A DNA stretch of 64,000 bases from JACRLV01 sp045863555 (GTDB lineage Bacteria > Planctomycetota > Phycisphaerae > UBA1845 > Fen-1342). Location of the stretch: assembly GCA_045863555.1 (NCBI GenBank), contig BTUU01000015.1:62001-126000 (forward strand), given 5' to 3'. Both the position numbers and the translations under genes were made by a program. This document shows positions 40,938 through 48,162 of the stretch, piece after piece (positions within the stretch are counted from its first letter, which is position 1; every line of letters begins with the position of its first letter). Under the pieces are notes generated by a model. That model saw only the letters and a list, made by a program, of their open reading frames with translations. It ran no database searches and was not told the origin of the DNA.

Positions 40938-41501
40938 TCACCTGCAACCCACTGGCGCTCCCGCCGCGTGAACGTGCTCCGCCCCCAGGCGCAGCGCCTT
41001 GAAATTCGCTTCCAGCGCTTCCGGCTTCTTCGCACCCAGCCGTTTCTGGATTGCCCGCTCCAGCGCCGCCGGCGATACCGACGGCCGCAGCGCCAGCAGC
41101 GCGCCGAGGATCACCACATTGGCCGTGCGTTCGTTGCCGGCCTCGCGGGCGAGCCGGCTCGCGGGGACGTAGCAGGACTCGATGTCCGTTCTCGCGCAAC
41201 GCACCGGGATCAGGTCGTCGTTTGCGAGCAGCAGTCCGCCCGGCCGGACGATCGACGCGAACCGGTCTTGCGACGGTTCGTTCATCACGATCACGGCGTC
41301 GTACTGCCGTGAGATCGGCGCGCCGATCTCCTCGTCCGCGATGATCGTCGCACAGTTCGCCGTCCCGCCGCGCATCTCGGGGCCGTAGGAAGGGAACCAC
41401 GTCGCGTGAAATCCTTCGTCCATCGCGGCTTCCGCGAGAAGCTGCCCCATCAGCAGAATTCCCTGGCCGCCAAACCCCGCGATCAGCGTCTGAAGTTGCA
41501 T
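40938..41501 (-). CDS. korC: 2-oxoacid:ferredoxin oxidoreductase gamma subunit
   Basis: A 187-residue gamma subunit of the four-subunit-type 2-oxoacid:ferredoxin oxidoreductase, contributing CoA handling. The diagnostic N-terminus is IAGFGGQGILLMGQLLAEA, followed by TWFPSYGPEMRGGTANC, VIVMNEPS and TANVVILGALLAL. It lies 44 bases downstream of korB. I use kor as the symbol because the alpha/beta pattern best fits the 2-oxoglutarate or branched-chain type; vor (isovalerate) remains possible. Confidence 0.88.
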   Translation of the reverse strand: MQLQTLIAGFGGQGILLMGQLLAEAAMDEGFHATWFPSYGPEMRGGTANCATIIADEEIGAPISRQYDAVIVMNEPSQDRFASIVRPGGLLLANDDLIPVRCARTDIESCYVPASRLAREAGNERTANVVILGALLALRPSVSPAALERAIQKRLGAKKPEALEANFKALRLGAEHVHAAGAPVGCR

Positions 41502-41545
41502 CTCAACGCTCCCGGCCGCCCTTGCGGCCCGGCTTTGCCGCCGCG

Positions 41546-42376
41546 CTACGCCGAGGCGCTCGCGGCCGGCGTCAGCTTGTCGACGAACACTTTCGTGGGA
41601 AACGCGTGTACCACGGTTTCATCGACATATTTCATCGCCTCGATCGGCGTCATGTGCCACTGAACGGGGCAGGTCGAAAGAAACTCGATCATCCCGAATC
41701 CGACGTCGTCGAGCTGCGCCTGAATCGCTTTCCGCATGTATTTTCGGGCCGCGATGACGTTCTTCGGGCTCGTCATGGGCACCCGCGCCGCGTATGCGAC
41801 GCCCGGCAGTGTCGAAAGCATCTCGCACATGTGAATCGGCGCGCCGGTCAGGCGTTCGTCTCGCCCGCGCGGGCTCGTCGTCGTCTTCTGGCCGATCAGC
41901 GAGGTCGGCGCCATCTGGCCGCCGGTCATCCCATACGTGCCGTTGTTGATGAAGAAAACGGTGATCCGCTCGCCCCGCGCCGCGGCGTGGACGATCTCCG
42001 CCATGCCGATCGACGCGAGATCGCCGTCGCCCTGGTAAGTGAAGACGAATCGCTTCGGATCGCAGCGTTTCACCGCCGTCGCGACCGCCGGTGCCCGGCC
42101 GTGGCTCGCTTCGATATGGTCGAATTCGAAATACTCATAGGCAAATACCGCGCATCCCACTGGGCAGACGCCCACGGTGCGGTCCATGAGTCCGAATTCG
42201 TCCACCATCTGGCCGACCAGGCGGTGGATGATCCCGTGCGTGCAGCCAGGGCAGTAGTGCAGCATTTTCTCGGACATCGAATGCGGCCGCGAAATGACGC
42301 ATTCCCGCGGCGTTTCGACGACAGTCCCGGCGTCCTTTGCAACTGCTTCGTGAACATCGGTGGCCGTTTCCGGCAT
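41546..42376 (-). CDS. korB: 2-oxoacid:ferredoxin oxidoreductase beta subunit
   Basis: A 276-residue thiamine-diphosphate-binding beta subunit. The TPP motif is GDGDLASIGMAEIVHAA followed by FFINNGTYGMTGGQMAPTS. A Cys pair CPGCTHG at the N-terminus and VCPVGCAV bind or support a 4Fe-4S cluster. GGGAGG lies eight bases before the chosen ATG, overlapping the korA stop region; a GTG nine bases upstream overlaps the stop itself. The KorB-type GMTGGQ loop favours 2-oxoglutarate or branched-chain substrates over pyruvate (inference). Confidence 0.9.
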   Translation of the reverse strand: MPETATDVHEAVAKDAGTVVETPRECVISRPHSMSEKMLHYCPGCTHGIIHRLVGQMVDEFGLMDRTVGVCPVGCAVFAYEYFEFDHIEASHGRAPAVATAVKRCDPKRFVFTYQGDGDLASIGMAEIVHAAARGERITVFFINNGTYGMTGGQMAPTSLIGQKTTTSPRGRDERLTGAPIHMCEMLSTLPGVAYAARVPMTSPKNVIAARKYMRKAIQAQLDDVGFGMIEFLSTCPVQWHMTPIEAMKYVDETVVHAFPTKVFVDKLTPAASASA

Positions 42377-42381
42377 GGGGA

Positions 42382-43506
42382 TCACCTCCCGCCCTGCAGG
42401 TAGCCCTGCAGCACGTCTTCGAGTTCTTCCGGCGAGGGAAGCACGCCGCCCATTCGCCCGAAAAAGTGAACCGGGCAGCGGCCTTCCACGGCAAGGCGCA
42501 CGTCTTCGAGCATCTGGCCGGAACTCAGTTCCACGACGAGCAGCGATTTCACCCGCGTCGCCAGTTCCGCGATCGCCTCGGTGGGGAATGGATAGAGCGT
42601 GATCGGCCGCAGCAGCCCGACCCGCTTGCCGCGCTGCCGCAGCACGCGCACCGCCGAGTAGGCGAGCCGCGCCGAGATGCCGTAGGCGATAACGACGATT
42701 TCCGCATCATCGACCTGCCGCGCATCGAAGCGGACTTCGCGCCGCGCCTCAAGATACGCCGCCTGCAACTCTTCGCAGTGCGCGCACAACTCGTTCGGAT
42801 CGAGCCACAGCGAGTTCACGACGTTCTTGTGGTCGCGCGTGCCGCGCCCAGTTGTGGCCCATGGCCGCTCCGCCCGCGGGACGGGTGGGAACTCCGACGG
42901 AACGACCGCAGGCTCGAGCATCGCCCCGAGCACGGCATCGGCGAGAATGAACCCGGGCACGCGGTAACGCTCGGAGAGATCGAAGGCCAGCGACGGGAAA
43001 TCGAACATTTCCTGCACGTTCCAGGGGGCCAGCACGATATTGTGATAGTCGCCGTGGCCGCCGCCCTTGCACGCCTGGAAATAGTCCCCTTGCGACGGAG
43101 CGATATTTCCCAGCCCCGGACCGCCCCGCATGATATTTACAATTAGACAGGGGAGTCGCGCCCCGGCGATGTAGCTCAAGCCTTCCATCATCAGGCTGAT
43201 GCCGGGGCCGGAACTCGTCGTCATGGCCCGGTGGCCGGCCGCGGCTGCGCCGTAGACCATGTTGATCGAGGCGACCTCGCTTTCGGCCTGGAGGAACACC
43301 CGGCCGAGGCGGGGCAGGACGTCGGACAGGATCTCGGGGATCTCGTTCTGCGGCGTGATGGGATACCCGAAGAAGCAGTCCAACCCGCCCGCTACCGCGC
43401 CGAGCGCGATGGCCTCGTTGCCTTTCACCAGCCGCCGCGTGCTGGTTCGCTTCTCGGCCACGGGCGGTGCCGCCCCGCGCACAACTCCGTTGAGTGTCGC
43501 TTGCAT
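42382..43506 (-). CDS. korA: 2-oxoacid:ferredoxin oxidoreductase alpha subunit
   Basis: A 374-residue alpha subunit carrying the pyrimidine-binding side of the thiamine diphosphate site. The N-terminal LVKGNEAIALGAVAGGLDCF and FGYPITPQNEIPEI are typical, followed by AAAGHRAMTTSSGPGISLM and VNIMRGGPGLGN. The gene start MQATLNG has AAGGG upstream and lies two bases after the ferredoxin-like korD gene. The enzyme oxidises a 2-oxoacid with CoA to acyl-CoA, CO2 and reduced ferredoxin, or runs in reverse. Confidence 0.9.
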   Translation of the reverse strand: MQATLNGVVRGAAPPVAEKRTSTRRLVKGNEAIALGAVAGGLDCFFGYPITPQNEIPEILSDVLPRLGRVFLQAESEVASINMVYGAAAAGHRAMTTSSGPGISLMMEGLSYIAGARLPCLIVNIMRGGPGLGNIAPSQGDYFQACKGGGHGDYHNIVLAPWNVQEMFDFPSLAFDLSERYRVPGFILADAVLGAMLEPAVVPSEFPPVPRAERPWATTGRGTRDHKNVVNSLWLDPNELCAHCEELQAAYLEARREVRFDARQVDDAEIVVIAYGISARLAYSAVRVLRQRGKRVGLLRPITLYPFPTEAIAELATRVKSLLVVELSSGQMLEDVRLAVEGRCPVHFFGRMGGVLPSPEELEDVLQGYLQGGR

Positions 43507-43508
43507 GG

Positions 43509-43757
43509 CTATCCCTTCGTTTTGTCGCCCGACGAGGCCGACTTGGTGCGGACCTTCCGGTAGACCGACATGCCCGCTTCCGGGCACATCTCGGCGCACA
43601 GCGCGCACGCGTTGCATTTTTCCGGTTCGGGGAGTTCCGCGACGTGATAACCGAGCGAGTTGAGGTCGTCGGAGAGTTTGAGGAGATGTGTCGGACAGAA
43701 CTCCACGCACAGGCCGCAGCCCTTGCATCGCTGCCGTTCAATCTTGAGTGGGTCCAT
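43509..43757 (-). CDS. korD: Ferredoxin-like delta subunit of 2-oxoacid oxidoreductase
   Basis: An 82-residue protein with two 4Fe-4S motifs, CKGCGLCVEFCP and CNACALCAEMCP, and few other features, which is the delta/ferredoxin subunit usually encoded first in kor/vor operons. The chosen ATG begins MDPLKIERQRCKG. A TTG 36 bases upstream is an alternative but lacks a good context. It opens the KOR operon, divergent from the ATPase operon. Confidence 0.9.
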   Translation of the reverse strand: MDPLKIERQRCKGCGLCVEFCPTHLLKLSDDLNSLGYHVAELPEPEKCNACALCAEMCPEAGMSVYRKVRTKSASSGDKTKG

Positions 43758-43805
43758 TTCCCACCAGCCCTTTCTGGTGACATCTCCTAGCAACTCGCGT
43801 GCCCG

Positions 43806-43836
43806 ATGAACCAGCTTTCAAGTGAAGCTGGTTCAT
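43806..43836. promoter_or_regulatory. 12-bp perfect inverted repeat between divergent operons
   Basis: ATGAACCAGCTT (43806-43817) and AAGCTGGTTCAT (43825-43836) are exact inverted repeats separated by 7 bases. The element lies 49 bases upstream of the korD start and 69 bases upstream of atpD, in the only intergenic space between the two divergent operons. It has no T-run, so a protein-binding operator is as likely as a hairpin. Confidence 0.6.
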
Positions 43837-43905
43837 TGCCGCGAATGGAACGTCGATTGCCGCAAGGCTCTCTTGTTCGGCGCGCGACCGTGACTGGGAG
43901 CCGCC

Positions 43906-45327
43906 ATGAAGGACCGTGCAGACCACATTCCAGCACTCTCCGGCGAGCCAGGCGGACTCGTCGCAGGCGTGCGAGGGAGTGTCGTCGACGCGACTTTTCA
44001 GCACGCACTCCCCTCCATCAACCACACGCTCCGCGCCGGAGCCGATCAGCGCGTCATCCTCGAAGTCGTCGCCCACCTCGACGAGCGCCATGTGCGCGGA
44101 ATCGCGCTGACTACCACCCGCGGCCTCGCGCGGGGCGACCCGGTCTGGGATTCCGGACACTCCCTCGAATCAGCGGTCGGCCAGCAGCTACTCGGACGTG
44201 TCCTGGATGTGTTTGGTGAGGCAATCGACGGCGGCGTTTCACTCGCGGGCCTTCCGCATCGACCGATCCACCGCGCGCCCATTCCGATCATCGATCGCAC
44301 GAGCCGCACCGAGTTTTTCGAAACCGGCATCAAGGCGATCGACCTGCTCGTGCCGCTCGAGCGCGGCGGCAAGGCCGGACTTTTCGGAGGCGCAGGCGTC
44401 GGCAAGACCGTGCTCGTCATGGAGCTGATTCACAACATGGCCGCGCGGCATGCTGGGATCAGCATTTTCTGCGGCATCGGCGAACGCAGCCGGGAGGGCG
44501 AGGAGCTCTACCGCGAGCTGCGCGACGTCGGCGTCCTCGGCAAGGCGGTGCTTGTCTTCGGCCAGATGAACGAACAGCCCGGAGCGCGCTTCCGCGTTGG
44601 CCACACGGCCCTGACGATCGCCGAATATTTCCGTGACGACCAGCGCCGCGACGTCCTGCTACTCATCGATAATATCTACCGTTTCGTCCAGGCCGGCTCG
44701 GAAGTCTCGGGCCTGCTCGGCCGCCTTCCCTCGCGCCTCGGCTATCAGCCCACGCTGGCGACGGAGCTTGCAGAACTCGAAGAGCGGATTTGCAGCACCT
44801 CCAGTGGTTCGATCACCTCCGTCCAGGCCGTCTACGTTCCCGCGGACGACTTTACCGACCCCGCCGCATCGCACACCTTCGGACACCTCTCCGCGTCGGT
44901 CGTCCTCTCGCGGGATCGCGCCAGCCAGGGCCTGCTGCCCGCGATCGACCCGCTCCGGTCATCGTCCAAGATGCTCAACCGTCAGGTCGTCGGCGACCGG
45001 CACTACGGCGTCGCCGAACAGGTGCGCAGCACCCTCGCCAACTACGAGGAGCTCAAGGACATCATCGCGATGCTCGGGCTCGAGGAGCTCTCGCAGGATG
45101 ATCAGCGGATCGTTCATCGCGCCCGTCGGCTGGAACGCTTCCTCACCCAGCCGTTCCACGTGACCGAGCAGTTCACCGGCCGGCCCGGCCGGGCGGTCGA
45201 CCTGGCGAGCACGATCGACGGCTGCGAGCGGATCCTCCGCGACGAATTCGCCGGTTATTCCGAGCGCGATCTGTACATGCTCGGCCGGATCGACGAGGCC
45301 GCGAAGACGGGGGAGGTGGCGGCATGA
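43906..45327 (+). CDS. atpD: N-ATPase F1 beta subunit
   Basis: A 473-residue catalytic beta subunit. It has the P-loop FGGAGVGKTVL, the catalytic Glu in GIGERSREGEEL, LIDNIYRFVQAGSEVS and the DELSEED-like region reading EELSQDD. The gene heads a nine-gene operon in the order atpD-C-Q-R-B-E-F-A-G, which is the layout of N-ATPases, a family of laterally transferred Na+-linked F-type ATPases lacking atpH. It overlaps atpC by 4 bases. The start is the ATG after GGGAGCC. Confidence 0.95.
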   Translation: MKDRADHIPALSGEPGGLVAGVRGSVVDATFQHALPSINHTLRAGADQRVILEVVAHLDERHVRGIALTTTRGLARGDPVWDSGHSLESAVGQQLLGRVLDVFGEAIDGGVSLAGLPHRPIHRAPIPIIDRTSRTEFFETGIKAIDLLVPLERGGKAGLFGGAGVGKTVLVMELIHNMAARHAGISIFCGIGERSREGEELYRELRDVGVLGKAVLVFGQMNEQPGARFRVGHTALTIAEYFRDDQRRDVLLLIDNIYRFVQAGSEVSGLLGRLPSRLGYQPTLATELAELEERICSTSSGSITSVQAVYVPADDFTDPAASHTFGHLSASVVLSRDRASQGLLPAIDPLRSSSKMLNRQVVGDRHYGVAEQVRSTLANYEELKDIIAMLGLEELSQDDQRIVHRARRLERFLTQPFHVTEQFTGRPGRAVDLASTIDGCERILRDEFAGYSERDLYMLGRIDEAAKTGEVAA

Positions 45328-45719
45328 CGCTCCGCGTGCTCATTCCCGCCGCCGTCGCCCTCGATCGCCCCGCGACCGCGATCAGTGCCTGCACGGAGCG
45401 CGGCTCGTTCCGCCTCCTGCCGCGCCACCGCGACTGCGTCATCCCCCTCGCTCCGGGGATCCTCTCCGCTCGCGCCGCGGGCGGCCACGACGATTACTAC
45501 GCCGTCGACGGCGGCACACTGGTGAAATGCGGCCGCTCGGTCGTGATTTCGACGCGCCGATTCGTCGGTCCGGCGCCGCTGGGGACGCTCAGGAGGACCG
45601 TTCAGGAGCGTTTTCGCACCCTTGACGAACGGGAAAAGAAGGCTCGTTCGACGATTGCGAAACTGGAAGCCGCACTCGCGCGGCAGCTTTTGGATCTGAA
45701 ACACCATGCGGGCGCCTAA
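45324..45719 (+). CDS. atpC: N-ATPase epsilon subunit
   Basis: A 131-residue epsilon subunit (N-terminal beta-sandwich of about 80 residues and a C-terminal helical hairpin, EKKARSTIAKLEAALARQL). The FRLLPRHRDCVIPLAPGIL segment corresponds to the F-MLPNHAPL region of bacterial epsilon. Sequence similarity to standard epsilon is low, as usual for the N-type. It overlaps atpD by 4 bases and atpQ by 14. Confidence 0.85.
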   Translation: MTLRVLIPAAVALDRPATAISACTERGSFRLLPRHRDCVIPLAPGILSARAAGGHDDYYAVDGGTLVKCGRSVVISTRRFVGPAPLGTLRRTVQERFRTLDEREKKARSTIAKLEAALARQLLDLKHHAGA

Positions 45720-46056
45720 GCCCATCTCGGATTCCTCGGAAACGCGATCGCGCGAGCGCTTCGCTCAGAGTGTCGGCACGCAGGAGCGCCAGCGCCTGCG
45801 CGGCCAGCGCCGCAGGCACCGCAGCGTCTGGCTGGGTCTCGGCGTGGTGGGCTTGGTGGGGTGGTCGATCGCCACGCCGCCGCTCGTCGGCGCGTTCGCC
45901 GGCGCCTGGCTCGATCGCCGCTGGCCGGCGCACTTCTCCTGGACGCTGTCGCTGCTGCTGCTCGGCTTGGCATTCGGCTGCGCGAACGCGTGGCTCTGGA
46001 TCAACCGCGAACGCCGCGAGATGTTCGACGATGGCGAGGAGGAGCAGGATGTCTGA
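45706..46056 (+). CDS. atpQ: N-ATPase AtpQ membrane protein
   Basis: A 116-residue protein with a basic N-terminus and two membrane helices (about 40-60 and 75-100, including WSIATPPLVGAFAGAWLDRR). It corresponds to AtpQ (AtpI/AtpZ-like) found only in N-ATPase operons. The GAFAGAWLDRR motif is typical of AtpZ/AtpQ proteins. It overlaps atpC by 14 bases and atpR by 8. It may help c-ring assembly or Mg2+ supply, as proposed for AtpI/AtpZ. Confidence 0.8.
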   Translation: MRAPKPISDSSETRSRERFAQSVGTQERQRLRGQRRRHRSVWLGLGVVGLVGWSIATPPLVGAFAGAWLDRRWPAHFSWTLSLLLLGLAFGCANAWLWINRERREMFDDGEEEQDV

Positions 46057-46345
46057 GACGCTGCACAGTGCATGGGTGATGCTGGCCGCCGCCGTGCTCG
46101 GCCAGCTGAACGCCTGGGCCCTGCACGCGACCGTCGCGCGGCTCGCTCGCGGCACGGTTCGGCCCTGGCTCGTCCTTGTTGCCGGTCCGCCGCGGCTCCT
46201 GATCCTGGCCGGCCTCCTCGTGCTTCTCGCCGGCGATCGCTGGGATCTCTGGGTCTGCGTCCTCGTCGGACTCGTACTGGCGCGCGGCGTGTCACTCTGG
46301 CTGATCGGGTCCGACCGCCCGCGCGGCCGCCCCGCGGGAGCGTGA
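46049..46345 (+). CDS. atpR: N-ATPase AtpR membrane protein
   Basis: A 98-residue, three-helix membrane protein (segments about 8-28, 38-58 and 65-85) at the place of AtpR in N-ATPase operons. GGAGGAGCAGG precedes its ATG and it overlaps atpQ by 8 bases. Sequence is divergent; the assignment rests on position, size and membrane topology. It has conserved-looking Arg residues between helices (ARLARG, VAGPPR), consistent with the proposal that AtpR interacts with the c subunits. Confidence 0.75.
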   Translation: MSETLHSAWVMLAAAVLGQLNAWALHATVARLARGTVRPWLVLVAGPPRLLILAGLLVLLAGDRWDLWVCVLVGLVLARGVSLWLIGSDRPRGRPAGA

Positions 46346-46348
46346 AAA

Positions 46349-47092
46349 ATGGAGATCAGCCCGGACGAGATCGTTTACTGGCAGTCCGGCTTCGTGAAGC
46401 TGAATGCGACGATCGTCTACACCTGGCTCGGCATGGCCGTCATCACGCTTATTGCCTGGCGCGTGACGCGCAATCTCGCATCGCAGAAGCGCACGAACAT
46501 GCGCCATTTTCTCGAAACCGTCGTTGACCTGATCCGCCGCCAGGTGCAGGAAATCAGCGGCCAGGATCCGCGCCGCTACCTGCCGTTCATCGGTACGCTC
46601 TATCTCTTCATCGCCGTCTTCAACTTCTTCGCCTTCCTGCCGGCCTACCACCCGCCCACCGGCTCGCTTTCGACGACCGCGGCCCTGGCGATGTGCACGT
46701 TCGTCGCGGTCCCGTTCTACAGCATCTCGACGCTCGGGCTGCGCGGATACCTGAAACACTACGCCGAACCGACCGCGCTCATGCTCCCGTTCCACATCCT
46801 GAGCGACGTTTCGCGCACCATCGCCCTGGCCGTGCGACTCTTCGGCAACGTCATGAGCGGCACGCTCGCGGTCGCGATCCTGCTCTATATCGCCCCGTTC
46901 GTGTTCCCGATCCTCATGCAGTCGCTCGAACTGCTCATCGGCCAGGTCCAGGCCTACATCTTCGCGGTGCTCAGCACCGTGTACATCGCCGCGGCATCAC
47001 AGGTCCAGCACCGCCGCGGTGCAGGGACCGCCGGCCCGGCTTCCGCAAGCCCCGCCGCCGCGCCGCCGAAAGGAGACGATCACCATGGATAG
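46349..47092 (+). CDS. atpB: N-ATPase F0 a subunit
   Basis: A 247-residue a subunit with about five to six membrane helices. The essential Arg is in the helix SRTIALAVRLFGNVMSG, and the YIFAVLSTVYIAAAS helix follows near the C-terminus. YLPFIGTLYLFIAVFNFF is the family's typical second helix region. The C-terminal 30 residues are low-complexity (Ala, Pro, Gly). It is 3 bases from atpR and overlaps atpE by 8. Confidence 0.93.
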   Translation: MEISPDEIVYWQSGFVKLNATIVYTWLGMAVITLIAWRVTRNLASQKRTNMRHFLETVVDLIRRQVQEISGQDPRRYLPFIGTLYLFIAVFNFFAFLPAYHPPTGSLSTTAALAMCTFVAVPFYSISTLGLRGYLKHYAEPTALMLPFHILSDVSRTIALAVRLFGNVMSGTLAVAILLYIAPFVFPILMQSLELLIGQVQAYIFAVLSTVYIAAASQVQHRRGAGTAGPASASPAAAPPKGDDHHG

Positions 47093-47369
47093 CATCACCC
47101 AGATCGGCCTCGGTTCGCTCGTCGCCGCCGCCGCGACCATCGCGATCGGCACGATCGCCCCGGCCATCGCCCAGGCGCGGGCCATCTCCCGCGCCCTCGG
47201 CGCGATTGCCCAGCAGCCCGACGAGGCCAGCACGATCACGCGCACGCTCTTCGTCGGCCTCGCCATGATCGAGTCGCTCGCGATCTACTGCTTCGTGGTC
47301 TCGATGATCCTGGTTTTCGCGAACCCGTTCTGGCGGTACGTCCTCGGACAGGCCGCGGCAGGACACTGA
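47085..47369 (+). CDS. atpE: N-ATPase F0 c subunit with Na+ ligand pattern
   Basis: A 94-residue, two-helix c subunit. Pro26 and Gln30 in helix 1 (IAPAIAQARAI) and Glu63, Ser64 and Tyr68 in helix 2 (MIESLAIY) match the Ilyobacter Na+ site (Gln32, Glu65, Ser66, Tyr70), with the same Gln-to-Glu spacing of 33. These ligands are known to favour Na+ over protons. The polar loop is IAQQPD, normal for F-type. AAAGGAG is well placed before the ATG. Confidence 0.9.
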   Translation: MDSITQIGLGSLVAAAATIAIGTIAPAIAQARAISRALGAIAQQPDEASTITRTLFVGLAMIESLAIYCFVVSMILVFANPFWRYVLGQAAAGH

Positions 47370-47370
47370 A

Positions 47371-48162
47371 ATGTCAATCGACTGGTTCACATTCGCCGCG
47401 CAGGTCGTGAACTTCCTGATCCTGGCGGCCCTGCTCTGGCGATTCCTCTTCCGACCGATCGTAAAGGTCATGAACGAGCGCGAGCGCGACATCGCCGCCA
47501 GCCTCGAAACCGCGGCCGAGAAAGTTCGCCTGGCCGGGCAGCAGGCTGCCGAGCTCGAAACCCGGCGGGCCGAATTCGACGCCCAGCGCCGCCGCCTCCT
47601 CGCCGAAGCCGAAGCGCAGGCGGCGGCGGCGGGGCAGCGCCTCCGCGACGAAGCCCGGATCGAGATCGAGGGCCACCAGCAGCGCTGGCTCGACGCCTTC
47701 GAGCAGCGCAAGGCTGCCCTCGCCGTCGAATTTCGTCGCCAGCTCTCCGAGCTCATCTGTTCCGCCACGCGCAGCGCCCTGACCGATCTCGCCTCCCAGG
47801 AGCTCGAATCGAGCATGATCGACCGCTTCCTGGTTCGCCTCGACCAGCTCGAACCCGGTCAGGTTCGCCAGATGCGCGAATCCGCCGCCCATCCCGTCGA
47901 CGGCCTGACCGTCCGGACCGCGTTCGACCTTCGACCCGAGCTGCGGACCCGCCTCGATCGACGCCTGCACGAACTGCTTCCCGACGCCCCGGCGGCGAAA
48001 TTCGAGCGGAGTCCCGAAGGCGTCTGCGGCATCGAACTCAGCGCCGGCGACCGCCGCCTCGCGTGGAACGTCGACGCCTTCCTTGAGCACTTGCGGACCG
48101 ATCTCGACGCGGCGGAACCGGCGGGGGAAGCGCACACGCTGGAAACGGCGAGGTCCGAATGA
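47371..48162 (+). CDS. atpF: N-ATPase b subunit with delta-like C-terminus
   Basis: A 263-residue b subunit: one N-terminal membrane helix (FTFAAQVVNFLILAALLWRF), a long coiled coil to about residue 140, then a globular part. A C-terminal segment (GLTVRTAFDLRPELRTRLDR to VDAFLEHLRTDL) resembles the C-terminal end of the F-type delta subunit, for which no separate gene exists in the operon. It is therefore about 100 residues longer than ordinary b (about 160). It is 1 base from atpE and overlaps atpA by 4. Confidence 0.85.
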   Translation: MSIDWFTFAAQVVNFLILAALLWRFLFRPIVKVMNERERDIAASLETAAEKVRLAGQQAAELETRRAEFDAQRRRLLAEAEAQAAAAGQRLRDEARIEIEGHQQRWLDAFEQRKAALAVEFRRQLSELICSATRSALTDLASQELESSMIDRFLVRLDQLEPGQVRQMRESAAHPVDGLTVRTAFDLRPELRTRLDRRLHELLPDAPAAKFERSPEGVCGIELSAGDRRLAWNVDAFLEHLRTDLDAAEPAGEAHTLETARSE

